64,000 nt of DNA from Streptomyces sp. Ncost-T10-10d (lineage in GTDB: Bacteria > Actinomycetota > Actinomycetes > Streptomycetales > Streptomycetaceae): positions 62,001 to 126,000 of the forward strand of contig NZ_FMDF01000224.1 of the NCBI RefSeq assembly GCF_900091955.1, given 5' to 3'. The translations under genes and the position numbers were made by a program. Shown here piece after piece: positions 52,365-60,015 of this stretch. The first letter of the stretch is position 1. Each line of letters opens with the position of its first letter. Below the pieces are notes generated by a model. It was not told the DNA's origin and did not search any database. It saw only the letters and a list, made by a program, of their open reading frames with translations.

Positions 52365-53165
52365 ATGAACGCAACTCACAGCACCACCGCAAGCGCAGTT
52401 GTCACGCGTCTCCACGATGTCGGCCGGAGCACCGAGAAGTCCGGCGCCGGAGGGGGTGCCTCCCTGCTCGAGCGGAGCCGAGAGCTCGGGGGAGGGCGGG
52501 GGTGCGTTCGTGGTGCCGGGCGTCAGCACATGCCGTACATGACGGTGGTTGACGCGCCTGCGGGGGCCAACGGGGGAAGCAACGGGGGAGCCGCGTACGG
52601 GGAGGTCATGGGGGAGCGGAAGTCCCCGGCACAGGTCGAGGACGCCGAAACGGCGTTCACGGCCTACGTCCGGGAGCGCCGCGCCTCCCTGTACGCAACC
52701 GCCTACCACCTGACCGGAGACCGGTTCGAGGCCGAGGATCTGCTGCAGAGCGCCCTCTTCTCGACGTACCGGGCGTGGGACCGGATCAGCGACAAGGCGG
52801 CGGTCGGTGGCTATCTGCGCCGCACCATGACCAACCTGCACATCAGCGCCTGGCGCAGGCGCAAGCTCAACGAGTACCCGACCGAGGAGCTGCCGGAGAC
52901 GGCGGGCGACACGGACGCGATGCGCGGCACGGAACTGCGCGCCGTGCTCTGGCAGGCGCTGGCGCGGCTGCCGGAACTCCAGCGCACGATGCTGGTCCTG
53001 CGCTACTACGAGGGCCGCACCGACCCGGAGATCGCAGCCATACTCGACATCAGTGTCGGCACGGTGAAGTCCAGCATCTGGCGGTCGCTCCGCCGGCTGC
53101 GCGAGGACGAGGTCCTCAGCTTCGGCCGTGACGAGGAGGAGTCCTTCGGCGAGCTGGTGGCCTGA
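52365..53165 (+). CDS. sigQ: ECF-like sigma factor SigQ
   Basis: 266 residues from ATG 52365. The sigma core lies at about 90-255: region 2 YATAYHLTGDRFEAEDLLQSALF and GGYLRRTMTNLHISAWRRRK, region 4 LPELQRTMLVLRYYEGRTDPEIAAIL with VGTVKSSIWRSLRRLRE. It is SigE-like (SACE-type ECF) and in S. coelicolor is a target of AfsQ1 that counteracts it. The N-terminal 85 residues are unusual: they include ASLLERSRELGG, encoded by a dispersed palindromic repeat (52455-52496), and a Gly/Asn-rich tract encoded by G-runs. ATG 52299 lies too close to the AfsQ1 site; ATG 52530, after the repeat, is a possible later start. Confidence 0.88.
   Translation: MNATHSTTASAVVTRLHDVGRSTEKSGAGGGASLLERSRELGGGRGCVRGAGRQHMPYMTVVDAPAGANGGSNGGAAYGEVMGERKSPAQVEDAETAFTAYVRERRASLYATAYHLTGDRFEAEDLLQSALFSTYRAWDRISDKAAVGGYLRRTMTNLHISAWRRRKLNEYPTEELPETAGDTDAMRGTELRAVLWQALARLPELQRTMLVLRYYEGRTDPEIAAILDISVGTVKSSIWRSLRRLREDEVLSFGRDEEESFGELVA
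52455..52496. repeat. Dispersed palindromic repeat inside sigQ
   Basis: CCTCCCTGCTCGAG and GAGAGCTCGGGGGAGG form an imperfect inverted repeat. A near-identical unit lies inside deoC (58057-58100). Here it encodes ASLLERSRELGG in the N-terminal region. Confidence 0.75.
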
Positions 53166-53266
53166 GGGGACGGGGGGATACGGGGGAAAGCGGGGCCGCT
53201 GCTTCGGGGGAGGCGGCGGTGCACGGGGGTACGGGGGAAGTGCTGCGGGGTCGGACGGGCCGGGGG
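53166..53266 (+). other. G-run cluster (possible G-quadruplex) after sigQ
   Basis: Nine runs of four or more G on the plus strand start at 53166, 53172, 53182, 53192, 53206, 53225, 53233, 53247 and 53261, beginning at the sigQ stop codon. Short loops between the first four would allow an intramolecular quadruplex in the mRNA or the non-template strand. Confidence 0.5.
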
Positions 53267-53367
53267 GTCCAGTCCGGCCCCGTCGGCATGTGCGCAAGAC
53301 CGAGCCCCCTCCGGCGATCGAGGAGCGGGGGCCCGGGGGCACGGCGCCCCCGGTCACGGGAAGCCCG

Positions 53368-54075
53368 CTACACGGTCCCCCGCGCCGCGGACGCCCGCCG
53401 GCAGCGTCCCGCCGCCGCGGCGGCCAGCCGTCCCAGTGCCTCCTCCTTGCCGCACGGGTACGCACCCAGCGCCGTCTGCCGCGCCACGATGCGCCGTTCC
53501 GCCCGCATCAGCCGCCACCCCCGCCGCAGCAGGAACGGCACCGACTTCCGTCCCTCCCGCAGATCCCGCAACAGCCGGCGGCGGAACGTCGTCGTCGGAC
53601 GGCCGCGCAGGCACAGCGCGTCGGCGAGCACGCCCAGCTCCTGACACCGATCGACTATGTCCGCCGCGAAGATCCCCTCGGCCACGAACAGCGGTGTCCG
53701 CTCGATGTGGAGGGCCTCCCGGTCGACCCGGGAGCTCGTGGCGATGTCGTACACCGGGACGTTCGTACGCCCCGTGCGGCACAGCTCCATGATCGCGGCG
53801 ACCGCCGCATCGGCGTCCCAGGACTGTGCGGAGTCCCAGTCGATGTCCATACTGCCGGGAACGAGCGGCAGCGTGGGGTCGTCGCCCTCCTTGTAGAAGT
53901 CGTCCAGGCGCAGCACCGGCAGGTCGGTGCGGGCGGCGAGGGAGGACTTGCCGGAGCCGGAAGGGCCGGCGAGCAGTACGACGCGGGTCGGGATCGGTTG
54001 GGAATTCACAGGACACGAGTGTGAGGCATTGACCCGCGCAGGGGATCCCCCGGTACCTGTGTTGGTATCGAGCAT
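53368..54075 (-). CDS. Uridine kinase-like P-loop kinase
   Basis: 235 residues from ATG 54075; a GTG three bases upstream is equally placed. P-loop GPSGSGKSSLAAR (about 36-48), then LDDFYKEGDDPTLP, DWDSAQSWD, and VPVYDIATSSR with VAEGIFAADIV match the uridine/cytidine kinase fold and its base-binding region. It would phosphorylate uridine to UMP. The promoter carries a -10 TAGAGT overlapping a degenerate copy of the nucleoside-regulon palindrome, which fits that role. It converges with sigQ. Confidence 0.82.
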   Translation of the reverse strand: MLDTNTGTGGSPARVNASHSCPVNSQPIPTRVVLLAGPSGSGKSSLAARTDLPVLRLDDFYKEGDDPTLPLVPGSMDIDWDSAQSWDADAAVAAIMELCRTGRTNVPVYDIATSSRVDREALHIERTPLFVAEGIFAADIVDRCQELGVLADALCLRGRPTTTFRRRLLRDLREGRKSVPFLLRRGWRLMRAERRIVARQTALGAYPCGKEEALGRLAAAAAGRCRRASAARGTV

Positions 54076-54090
54076 CACACCTCAACTACT

Positions 54091-54102
54091 CTACGCACTC
54101 AG
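54091..54102. promoter_or_regulatory. Degenerate nucleoside-regulon palindrome before the uridine kinase gene
   Basis: On the minus strand CTGAGTGCGTAG matches CTACGCGCGTAG at 9 of 12 positions, with an intact right half leading into TAGAGT exactly as in the deoA promoter. Confidence 0.4.
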
Positions 54103-54138
54103 ATGGTTACTCGATCGCCACGATCAGGTGGGAAATCC

Positions 54139-54540
54139 ATGGCACGTCACGCACTTTCCAAGTCCCGGCGCCGCACCCTGCTGCGGGCAGGTCTGACCGT
54201 CACCGCGGTGGGAGCCGCGCTCGGTGCGGGGGGTGCGGCGGCCCAGGCGGCGCCGCTGCCCCTCGCACCGGCCGCGGGCGCCGACAGCAGCCTCGGCGGG
54301 GTCGGTGAGGCGACCGGGACGCTCGGGCACTCGCTCAGGAACGGCATCGCACCGGTGACACATCTGCCCCTCGACCCGCTGGCCGGTACGGGCGCGGACC
54401 CGCTGGACAACGAGGTGGCAACGCAGGTCGCCGACTTCAAGCCGGTCTCCACGGCCGCCGTCACCGACCCGCTGACCAGCGGGGGCGCGCTGAAGGACCT
54501 GCCGGTGGTGGGGCAGGCGACAGGGGTGCTGCACGGCTGA
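54139..54540 (+). CDS. Small secreted protein, probable Tat signal
   Basis: 133 residues, ATG behind AGGTGGG. The N-terminus SRRRTLLRAGLTVTAVGAALGAG has consecutive arginines before the hydrophobic core, compatible with Tat export, and is cleaved near AQA-AP. The mature protein is Pro/Leu/Gly/Ala-rich with LPLDPLAGTGADPLDN and no catalytic motif. Its stop codon TGA is also the left target duplication of the MITE that follows, so the insertion preserved the reading frame end. Confidence 0.75.
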   Translation: MARHALSKSRRRTLLRAGLTVTAVGAALGAGGAAAQAAPLPLAPAAGADSSLGGVGEATGTLGHSLRNGIAPVTHLPLDPLAGTGADPLDNEVATQVADFKPVSTAAVTDPLTSGGALKDLPVVGQATGVLHG

Positions 54541-54703
54541 GAGCCTGTCGGGTGACCTCTGATCGGGCGGCCACGCCCTGGCACGCACGCTTCCCGCGTT
54601 ACCGAAATGCCCTAGTAGCTCCGCTACAAGGGCATCCCGCCGCCTTGGAATCGCACGCACCAGACCGCGTCCGCTATCCGATCGAAGGTCACCCGACAGG
54701 CTC
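54541..54703. mobile_element. 163-bp MITE with 18-bp terminal inverted repeats
   Basis: GAGCCTGTCGGGTGACCT (54541-54558) is perfectly repeated in inverse orientation at 54686-54703, and the flanks are TGA direct repeats (54538-54540, 54704-54706). A central hairpin occupies 54607-54635 (ATGCCCTAGTAGC / GCTACAAGGGCAT, one mismatch). There is no transposase gene. The TNA-type 3-bp duplication fits mobilisation by an IS5-family enzyme. Confidence 0.85.
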
Positions 54704-54725
54704 TGAGGCGGACGCCGGCACGGAC

Positions 54726-54763
54726 ACGGCCCGCCCCTCCGGGATTCCGGAGGGACGGGCCGT
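54726..54763. terminator. Terminator hairpin downstream of the ALDH genes
   Basis: ACGGCCCG-C-CCCTCCGG (54726-54742) pairs with CCGGAGGG-A-CGGGCCGT (54747-54763) around a GATT loop, 10 bp after the minus-strand stop codon at 54774. Confidence 0.85.
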
Positions 54764-54773
54764 CGTCACGCGG

Positions 54774-55679
54774 TCAGTACGACGATCCCGAGGCGCCCAG
54801 TGCGCCCGTCGGGTGCCAGACCGTCTTCGTCTCCAGGAAGGCCGTCAGGCGTCGGGTGCCCGGATCGGCCGACCAGTCGAAGGTGCCGCCTTCGTCCACA
54901 GGCTGTGGGCGAAGGACTCGCTTCAGGTTGTCCGCCGCAGCGATCTCCAGCTCCTTCGCCAGAGCGGCGTCCGCGCCCGTGAGGTCGATGGCGTTCACGT
55001 CCTGGTGGGACGCGAGCGGTGCCGCGATCTCCGCCGTCTTCCCGGACAGGATGTTGACCACGCCGCCAGGCAGGTCGGAGGTGGCCAGCACCTCGCCCAG
55101 GGACAGGGCCGGCAGCGGGGAGTCCGCCGAGGCGATGACGACCGCCGTGTTGCCGGTCGCGATCACCGGGGCGATCACCGAGACCAGGCCCAGGAAGGAG
55201 GACTTCTGGGGCGCCAGCACCGTGACCACACCGGTCGGCTCGGGCGTGGACAGATTGAAGAACGGGCCCGCGACCGGGTTCGCCCCGCCCACGACCTGGC
55301 CGATCTTGTCGGTCCAGCCCGCGTACCAGACCCAGCGGTCGATCGCCGCGTCCACGACGGCCGCCGCCTTGGACTTCGACAGGCCCTCCGCGTCCGCCAC
55401 TTCCCGTACGAACTGGTCCTTGCGGCCCTCCAGCATCTCCGCGACGCGGTAGAGGATCTGGCCGCGGTTGTACGCCGTCGCGCCCGACCAGCCGCCGAAC
55501 GCCTTGCGGGCGGCCACGACCGCGTCGCGCGCGTCCTTGCGGGAGGACTGGGGGGCGTTCGCCAGCCACTTGCCCTTGGAGTCCGTCACCTCGTACACCC
55601 GGCCGCTCTCGGAGCGGGGGAACTTGCCCCCGACGTACAGCTTGTAGGTCTTGAAGACGCTCAGACGGTTATCGGACAT
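54774..55679 (-). CDS. Truncated aldehyde dehydrogenase-like protein (ALDH16 C-terminal half)
   Basis: 301 residues. It has the ALDH N-terminal and cofactor-binding portion (LYVGGKFPRSESGR, FGGWSGATAYNRGQILYRVAEML, VIAPVIATGNTAVVIASADSPLPAL, LPGGVVNILSGK), but the chain ends before any catalytic Cys region, so it should be inactive alone. The ATG at 55679 overlaps the full-length ALDH gene by 11 nt. Together the two proteins match in order and total length (about 780 residues) the two-domain ALDH16 enzymes, whose second domain is likewise catalytically dead. A subunit or scaffold role is inferred. Confidence 0.82.
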   Translation of the reverse strand: MSDNRLSVFKTYKLYVGGKFPRSESGRVYEVTDSKGKWLANAPQSSRKDARDAVVAARKAFGGWSGATAYNRGQILYRVAEMLEGRKDQFVREVADAEGLSKSKAAAVVDAAIDRWVWYAGWTDKIGQVVGGANPVAGPFFNLSTPEPTGVVTVLAPQKSSFLGLVSVIAPVIATGNTAVVIASADSPLPALSLGEVLATSDLPGGVVNILSGKTAEIAAPLASHQDVNAIDLTGADAALAKELEIAAADNLKRVLRPQPVDEGGTFDWSADPGTRRLTAFLETKTVWHPTGALGASGSSY

Positions 55680-57108
55680 CGAGGTACGCCTCCAGGCCGT
55701 GACGACCGCCTTCGCGGCCGAAGCCCGACTCCTTGTAGCCGCCGAAGGGCGAGGTCGGGTCGAACTTGTTGAACGTGTTGGCCCAGACGACGCCCGCCCG
55801 GAGCTTGTTCGCCACCGCGAGGATGCGGGAGCCCTTCTCCGTCCAGATGCCGGCCGAGAGGCCGTACTGGCTGTTGTTGGCCTTGGCGACCGCCTCGTCG
55901 GGCGTACGGAACGACAGCACCGACAGCACCGGGCCGAAGATCTCGTCGCGGGCGATGGTGTGTGCCTGGGTGACGTTCGTGAACAGCGTCGGGGCGAACC
56001 AGTAGCCGGAAGAGGGAAGTTCACAGGGGGCGGACCAGCGTTCGGCGCCCTCCGCCTCGCCCGTCCCGACGAGCGCGGTGATCCGGGCGAGCTGCTCCGC
56101 GGAGTTGATCGCGCCGATGTCGGTGTTCTTGTCCAGCGGGTCGCCGAGCCGGAGAGTGGACAGTCGGCGCTTCAGGGCGTCCAGCAGCTCGTCCTGGATC
56201 GACTCCTGGACGAGCAGGCGCGAGCCCGCGCAGCAGACCTGGCCCTGGTTGAAGAAGATGCCGGTGACGATGCCCTCGACGGCCTGGTCGATCGGGGCGT
56301 CGTCGAAGACGATGTTGGCGCCCTTGCCGCCCAGTTCCAGGGTGACCTTCTTGTCCGTACCGGCGATCTGGCGGGCGATGGCCTTGCCGACCGCGGTCGA
56401 GCCGGTGAAGGCGACCTTGTTGACGTCCTCGTGCTCGACGAGGGCGGCGCCCGCGTCCCCGTACCCGGTGAGGATGTTCACGACACCCTTCGGCAGGCCC
56501 GCCTGGCGGCAGATGTCCGCGAAGAAGAGCGCGGAGAGCGGGGTCGTCTCGGCGGGCTTGAGGACCACCGTGTTGCCGGTGGCGAGTGCCGGGGCGATCT
56601 TCCAGGCCAGCATGAGGAGCGGGAAGTTCCACGGGATGATCTGGCCCGCGACGCCGAGGGGGCGGGGGTTCGCGCCGTAGCCGGCGTGGTCGAGCTTGTC
56701 GGCCCAGCCCGCGTAGTAGAAGAAGTGCGCCGCGACCAGGGGGAGGTCCGCGTCGCGCGTCTCCTTGATCGGCTTGCCGTTGTCGAGGGTTTCGAGAACG
56801 GCGAGCTCGCGGCTGCGCTCCTGGATGATCCGGGCGATCCGGAAGAGGTACTTGGCGCGCTCGGAACCGGGCAGCGCCGACCACTTCTCGAAAGCCTTCC
56901 GGGCCGCCTTCACGGCCCGGTCGACGTCCGCGGCGCCGGCCTGCGCGACCTCGGAGAGCACCTCTTCGCTGCTCGGCGAGACCGTCTTGAAAACCTTGCC
57001 GTCGGCCGCGTCGGTGAACTCGCCGTCGATGAACAGGCCGTACGAGGGCGCGATGTCGACGACCGAGCGCGACTCGGGGGCGGGGGCGTACTCGAATGCA
57101 GATGCCAT
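55669..57108 (-). CDS. Aldehyde dehydrogenase (NAD-dependent, ALDH16-like catalytic subunit)
   Basis: 479 residues. Catalytic residues are in place: IIPWNFPLLMLAWKIAPALATGNTVV (cofactor and oxyanion Asn), VTLELGGKGANIVF (general base Glu), and NQGQVCCAGSRLL (nucleophile Cys at about 291). The second Rossmann motif FTGSTAVGKAI is normal. The ATG at 57108 is 5 bp after the deoC stop. deoC releases acetaldehyde, so this enzyme probably oxidises it to acetate; that is inferred from the operon. It overlaps the truncated partner gene downstream. Confidence 0.92.
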   Translation of the reverse strand: MASAFEYAPAPESRSVVDIAPSYGLFIDGEFTDAADGKVFKTVSPSSEEVLSEVAQAGAADVDRAVKAARKAFEKWSALPGSERAKYLFRIARIIQERSRELAVLETLDNGKPIKETRDADLPLVAAHFFYYAGWADKLDHAGYGANPRPLGVAGQIIPWNFPLLMLAWKIAPALATGNTVVLKPAETTPLSALFFADICRQAGLPKGVVNILTGYGDAGAALVEHEDVNKVAFTGSTAVGKAIARQIAGTDKKVTLELGGKGANIVFDDAPIDQAVEGIVTGIFFNQGQVCCAGSRLLVQESIQDELLDALKRRLSTLRLGDPLDKNTDIGAINSAEQLARITALVGTGEAEGAERWSAPCELPSSGYWFAPTLFTNVTQAHTIARDEIFGPVLSVLSFRTPDEAVAKANNSQYGLSAGIWTEKGSRILAVANKLRAGVVWANTFNKFDPTSPFGGYKESGFGREGGRHGLEAYLDVR

Positions 57109-57113
57109 GGGGA

Positions 57114-58115
57114 TCAGTCCACCGTCACGTAATCGGGGCCGGAGTAACGGCCGGTGCTGAGCTTCTGGCGCTGCATCAGCAGATCGTTCAGCAGGCTGGA
57201 GGCGCCGAAGCGGAACCAGTGGTTGTCCAGCCAGTCCTCGCCCGCGGTCTCGTTCACCAGCACCAGGAACTTGATCGCGTCCTTGGAGGTACGGATGCCG
57301 CCGGCCGGCTTCACACCGATCTGTACGCCGGTCTGCGCCCGGAAGTCGCGCACGGCCTCCAGCATCAGCAGGGTGTTCGCGGGCGTGGCGTTGGTGCCCA
57401 CCTTGCCGGTCGACGTCTTGATGAAGTCGGCGCCCGCCAGCATGCCGAGCCAGGAGGCGCGGCGGATGTTGTCGTACGTGGACAGCTCGCCGGTCTCGAA
57501 GATCACCTTCAGCCGGGCGTCGGGGCCGTCGGCCCGCGCGCACTCGGCCTTCACGGCGAGGATCTCCTCGTACACCTTGAGGTAACGGCCGGAGAGGAAG
57601 GCGCCCCGGTCGATCACCATGTCGATCTCGTCGGCCCCGGCGGCAACGGCGTCGCGGACATCCGCGAGCTTGACGTCGAGCGCGGCGCGGCCGGCGGGGA
57701 AGGCCGTCGCCACGGATGCCACCTTCACGCCGGAACCGGCCAGCGCGGCGACGGCGGTCGCCGCCATGTCGGGGTAGACGCAGACCGCCGCGGTGCGCGG
57801 GGTCGTGCGGTCGGTCGGGTCGGGATGGACGGCCTTGGCGGCGAGAGCCCGGACCTTGCCCGGGGTGTCCGCGCCTTCCAGCGTCGTCAGGTCGATCATC
57901 GAGATGGCCAGGTCGATGGCGTACGCCTTGGCCGTCGTCTTGATCGAACGGGTTCCGAGGGACGCGGCGCGCGCTTCGAGGCCGACGGCGTCGACGCCGG
58001 GCAGCCCGTGCAGGAAGCGGCGCAGCGCACTGTCGGACGCGGTCGCGTCGGAGAGGGGGGTACCTCCCTGCTCGAACGCAGCTGAGAGCTCGGGGGAGGG
58101 AGCAGTGGTGGGCAT
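57114..58115 (-). CDS. deoC: Deoxyribose-phosphate aldolase
   Basis: 333 residues from ATG 58115 (a GTG at 58121 is equally possible). Class I aldolase cleaving 2-deoxyribose 5-phosphate to glyceraldehyde 3-phosphate and acetaldehyde. DFIKTSTGKVG has the Schiff-base lysine, KVIFETGELSTYD and VGVKPAGGIRT supply the other active-site residues. The core is about 300 residues as in actinobacterial deoC; the first 25 residues (APSPELSAAFEQGGTPL) are the translation of a dispersed palindromic repeat. The promoter has the regulon palindrome and a -10 TAGATAT, with the start codon 9-15 nt later, so the mRNA has little or no leader. Confidence 0.94.
   Translation of the reverse strand: MPTTAPSPELSAAFEQGGTPLSDATASDSALRRFLHGLPGVDAVGLEARAASLGTRSIKTTAKAYAIDLAISMIDLTTLEGADTPGKVRALAAKAVHPDPTDRTTPRTAAVCVYPDMAATAVAALAGSGVKVASVATAFPAGRAALDVKLADVRDAVAAGADEIDMVIDRGAFLSGRYLKVYEEILAVKAECARADGPDARLKVIFETGELSTYDNIRRASWLGMLAGADFIKTSTGKVGTNATPANTLLMLEAVRDFRAQTGVQIGVKPAGGIRTSKDAIKFLVLVNETAGEDWLDNHWFRFGASSLLNDLLMQRQKLSTGRYSGPDYVTVD
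58057..58100. repeat. Dispersed palindromic repeat inside deoC
   Basis: TACCTCCCTGCTCGAACG and GAGAGCTCGGGGGAGG arms, the same unit as at 52455-52496. It encodes PELSAAFEQGGTP at the DeoC N-terminus. Confidence 0.75.
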
Positions 58116-58134
58116 GGTCACCAGAGGAGCATAT

Positions 58135-58146
58135 CTACGCGCGTAG
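58135..58146. promoter_or_regulatory. Nucleoside-regulon palindrome in the deoC promoter
   Basis: Perfect CTACGCGCGTAG; on the minus strand the -10 TAGATA begins in its last three bases. Confidence 0.75.
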
Positions 58147-58239
58147 CGACCTGTACAGGGGGCCTGCTCATCCGCGCGTCGCACAGTACCGCGGCGGCCG
58201 CCCCGGCGCCCCTTGCGCACGTCAGGCAGAATCGGGCCC

Positions 58240-58914
58240 ATGACGAGCCCCACACCTCCTGCCGAGCCCACCTACGCCGACCGGACCTTCCGGTCGCCCG
58301 CCGGGATCGCCGGGGGTGTCCTGCTGCTTCTCCTCATCTGCTGGATCGGCGGGGACGCCGCGTTCCGGGGCGACGGCCGGGTGCCGTGGCTGGCGCTGGC
58401 CGGACTGCTGACCGCGGTGCCGCTGGTCGTCGCGTTCACGCTGCGGCCCGTCGTCCTCGCCAACGAGCAGCGCATCAAGATCCGTAACCCGTTCCGGACG
58501 ATCACCATGCCGTGGACGGCTGTCGCGGATCTGCGGGCCGGGTATTCGAGCGAGCTGTTCGCCGAGGACGGCACCAAGTACCAGCTGTGGGCGGTACCCG
58601 TGTCGCTGCGCCAGCGGAAGAAGGCGGCCAGGCAGCAGTCCCGGCGGTCGATCGACGACCCGTACGACCGCACTTCCGTGCACGCGGACGTCCGTGACAC
58701 CAAGTCCCGGATGGCGACGGCCGACCGGACCATGGCGGATCTGCGGGAGCTGGTGGAGCGGGCGAAGACGGGGGCGGGTTCGGTGAAGCCGTCCGGGTCC
58801 GCGGCGACTTCGGACTCTTCGGCGTCCTCGGTCTCGGTGCGCTGGGCGTACGAGGTGATCGCGCCGGCGGTGGTGGGCGCGGTGTTGCTGGTGGTGCTGC
58901 TCGCGACGGGGTGA
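58240..58914 (+). CDS. PH-domain membrane protein
   Basis: 224 residues. Two N-terminal helices (GIAGGVLLLLLICWIGG and WLALAGLLTAVPLVVAF), a PH-like domain (VVLANEQRIKIRNPFRTITMPWTAVADLRAGYSSELFAEDGTKYQLWAVPVSL, about 78-130), a charged helical region, and a final helix (VIAPAVVGAVLLVVLLA) close to the C-terminus. Function unknown; this architecture is common in actinobacteria. A CAGAAT -10-like box ends 7 nt before ATG, suggesting a leaderless mRNA. It is divergent from deoC. Confidence 0.85.
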   Translation: MTSPTPPAEPTYADRTFRSPAGIAGGVLLLLLICWIGGDAAFRGDGRVPWLALAGLLTAVPLVVAFTLRPVVLANEQRIKIRNPFRTITMPWTAVADLRAGYSSELFAEDGTKYQLWAVPVSLRQRKKAARQQSRRSIDDPYDRTSVHADVRDTKSRMATADRTMADLRELVERAKTGAGSVKPSGSAATSDSSASSVSVRWAYEVIAPAVVGAVLLVVLLATG

Positions 58915-58929
58915 ATTCGGTGACGGCAC

Positions 58930-60015
58930 CTACCCGGTGGGCCTGCCGGTCCGGTTCTGAGGCGGGACGGCGGGCGGCGGGGGCTCCGGGAGCAGTTCCG
59001 TGCCGCGGTCCCGGGCGCGCGTGGCACGGTCCGAAGACGCGGAGACCGCCGATTCCGCCGTCGGCCTCCCCGCGGTGGCGCGGCGAGGCGCTCGCAGACG
59101 CCGGGACGGGACGGTCAGCACACCGAGGCAGGCGATGACGAGCACGATCCCGGCCCAGCCGAGGGCGGGCAGGTGCTCGCCCACGACCAGGACCGCGAAC
59201 ACAGCCGCCACGGCGGGCTCCAGCAGGGACAGGGTCGTCGCGGTGCTGACGGGGATGCGGGACAGGCCGAACCCGAACAGGACGTACCCGGCGAACATCG
59301 GCACCAGCGCCATGTAGAGGCCGACGCCCGCATTCGTCCAGGAGGCGACCAGCGGTGCGCCGGTGGCCGACAGTACCGGCACGAGCATCAGGCCGCCGAG
59401 TCCGAACACCGCTCCCATGGCCGCGCGCGAGGTGACGCCGCGTGTGATGAGACGGTGCGCGGCCCACGCGTACACGGCGTACGTCACGCCGGCGAGCAGC
59501 CCGAGCCCCACCCCGGCGACGGTCCGCTCGGCAGACCCCGTACCGGTGCCGGAGCCGCCCTGGGTGGCCTCGGCCGCACACAGCAGTACGGTGCCGGCCA
59601 GCCCGAGGGCGGCACCGGCCATCCATCGCCGGGACAGGCGCTGCCCGTCGACGATCCGCTCGATCAAGGCCGATGCCAGCGGGGCCGAGCCGATGGACAC
59701 GACCGTTCCCACCGCGACACCGGCCAGATGCATGGAGGTGTAGAAGGCCGGCGGATACAGAGCCACGCCCGATCCCCCGACGAGCACGATCCGCCACTGG
59801 GCCCTGAGCGCCGCGCGGGCCTGCGCGATGCGAGGCCCGGCCACCAGGGCCTGCAGCAGACCGCCCAGGCCCATCGCCGCGGCGCCGATCGCCAGCGGCC
59901 CCACCTGCGGTGCGAAGGTCGCCGCAGTGCCTGTGGTGCCCCACAGCACCGAGGCCAGCAGCACGGCGAGTGCGCCCGCCCCCGGTCCGGCCGCAGTGCG
60001 ACCGGCGCGCCCCAT
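58930..60015 (-). CDS. EamA/DMT-family transporter
   Basis: 361 residues with ten transmembrane helices in two five-helix EamA repeats: ALAVLLASVLWGTTGTAATF opens the first and VGLGLLAGVTYAVYAWAAHRL the second, with LSLLEPAVAAVFAVLVVGEHL near the end. The last 60 residues are a Pro/Arg-rich cytoplasmic tail. The substrate is unknown; family members export amino acids and metabolites. Its ATG shares a base with the TetR gene stop (TGATG), so the regulator and pump are one operon. Confidence 0.9.
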   Translation of the reverse strand: MGRAGRTAAGPGAGALAVLLASVLWGTTGTAATFAPQVGPLAIGAAAMGLGGLLQALVAGPRIAQARAALRAQWRIVLVGGSGVALYPPAFYTSMHLAGVAVGTVVSIGSAPLASALIERIVDGQRLSRRWMAGAALGLAGTVLLCAAEATQGGSGTGTGSAERTVAGVGLGLLAGVTYAVYAWAAHRLITRGVTSRAAMGAVFGLGGLMLVPVLSATGAPLVASWTNAGVGLYMALVPMFAGYVLFGFGLSRIPVSTATTLSLLEPAVAAVFAVLVVGEHLPALGWAGIVLVIACLGVLTVPSRRLRAPRRATAGRPTAESAVSASSDRATRARDRGTELLPEPPPPAVPPQNRTGRPTG

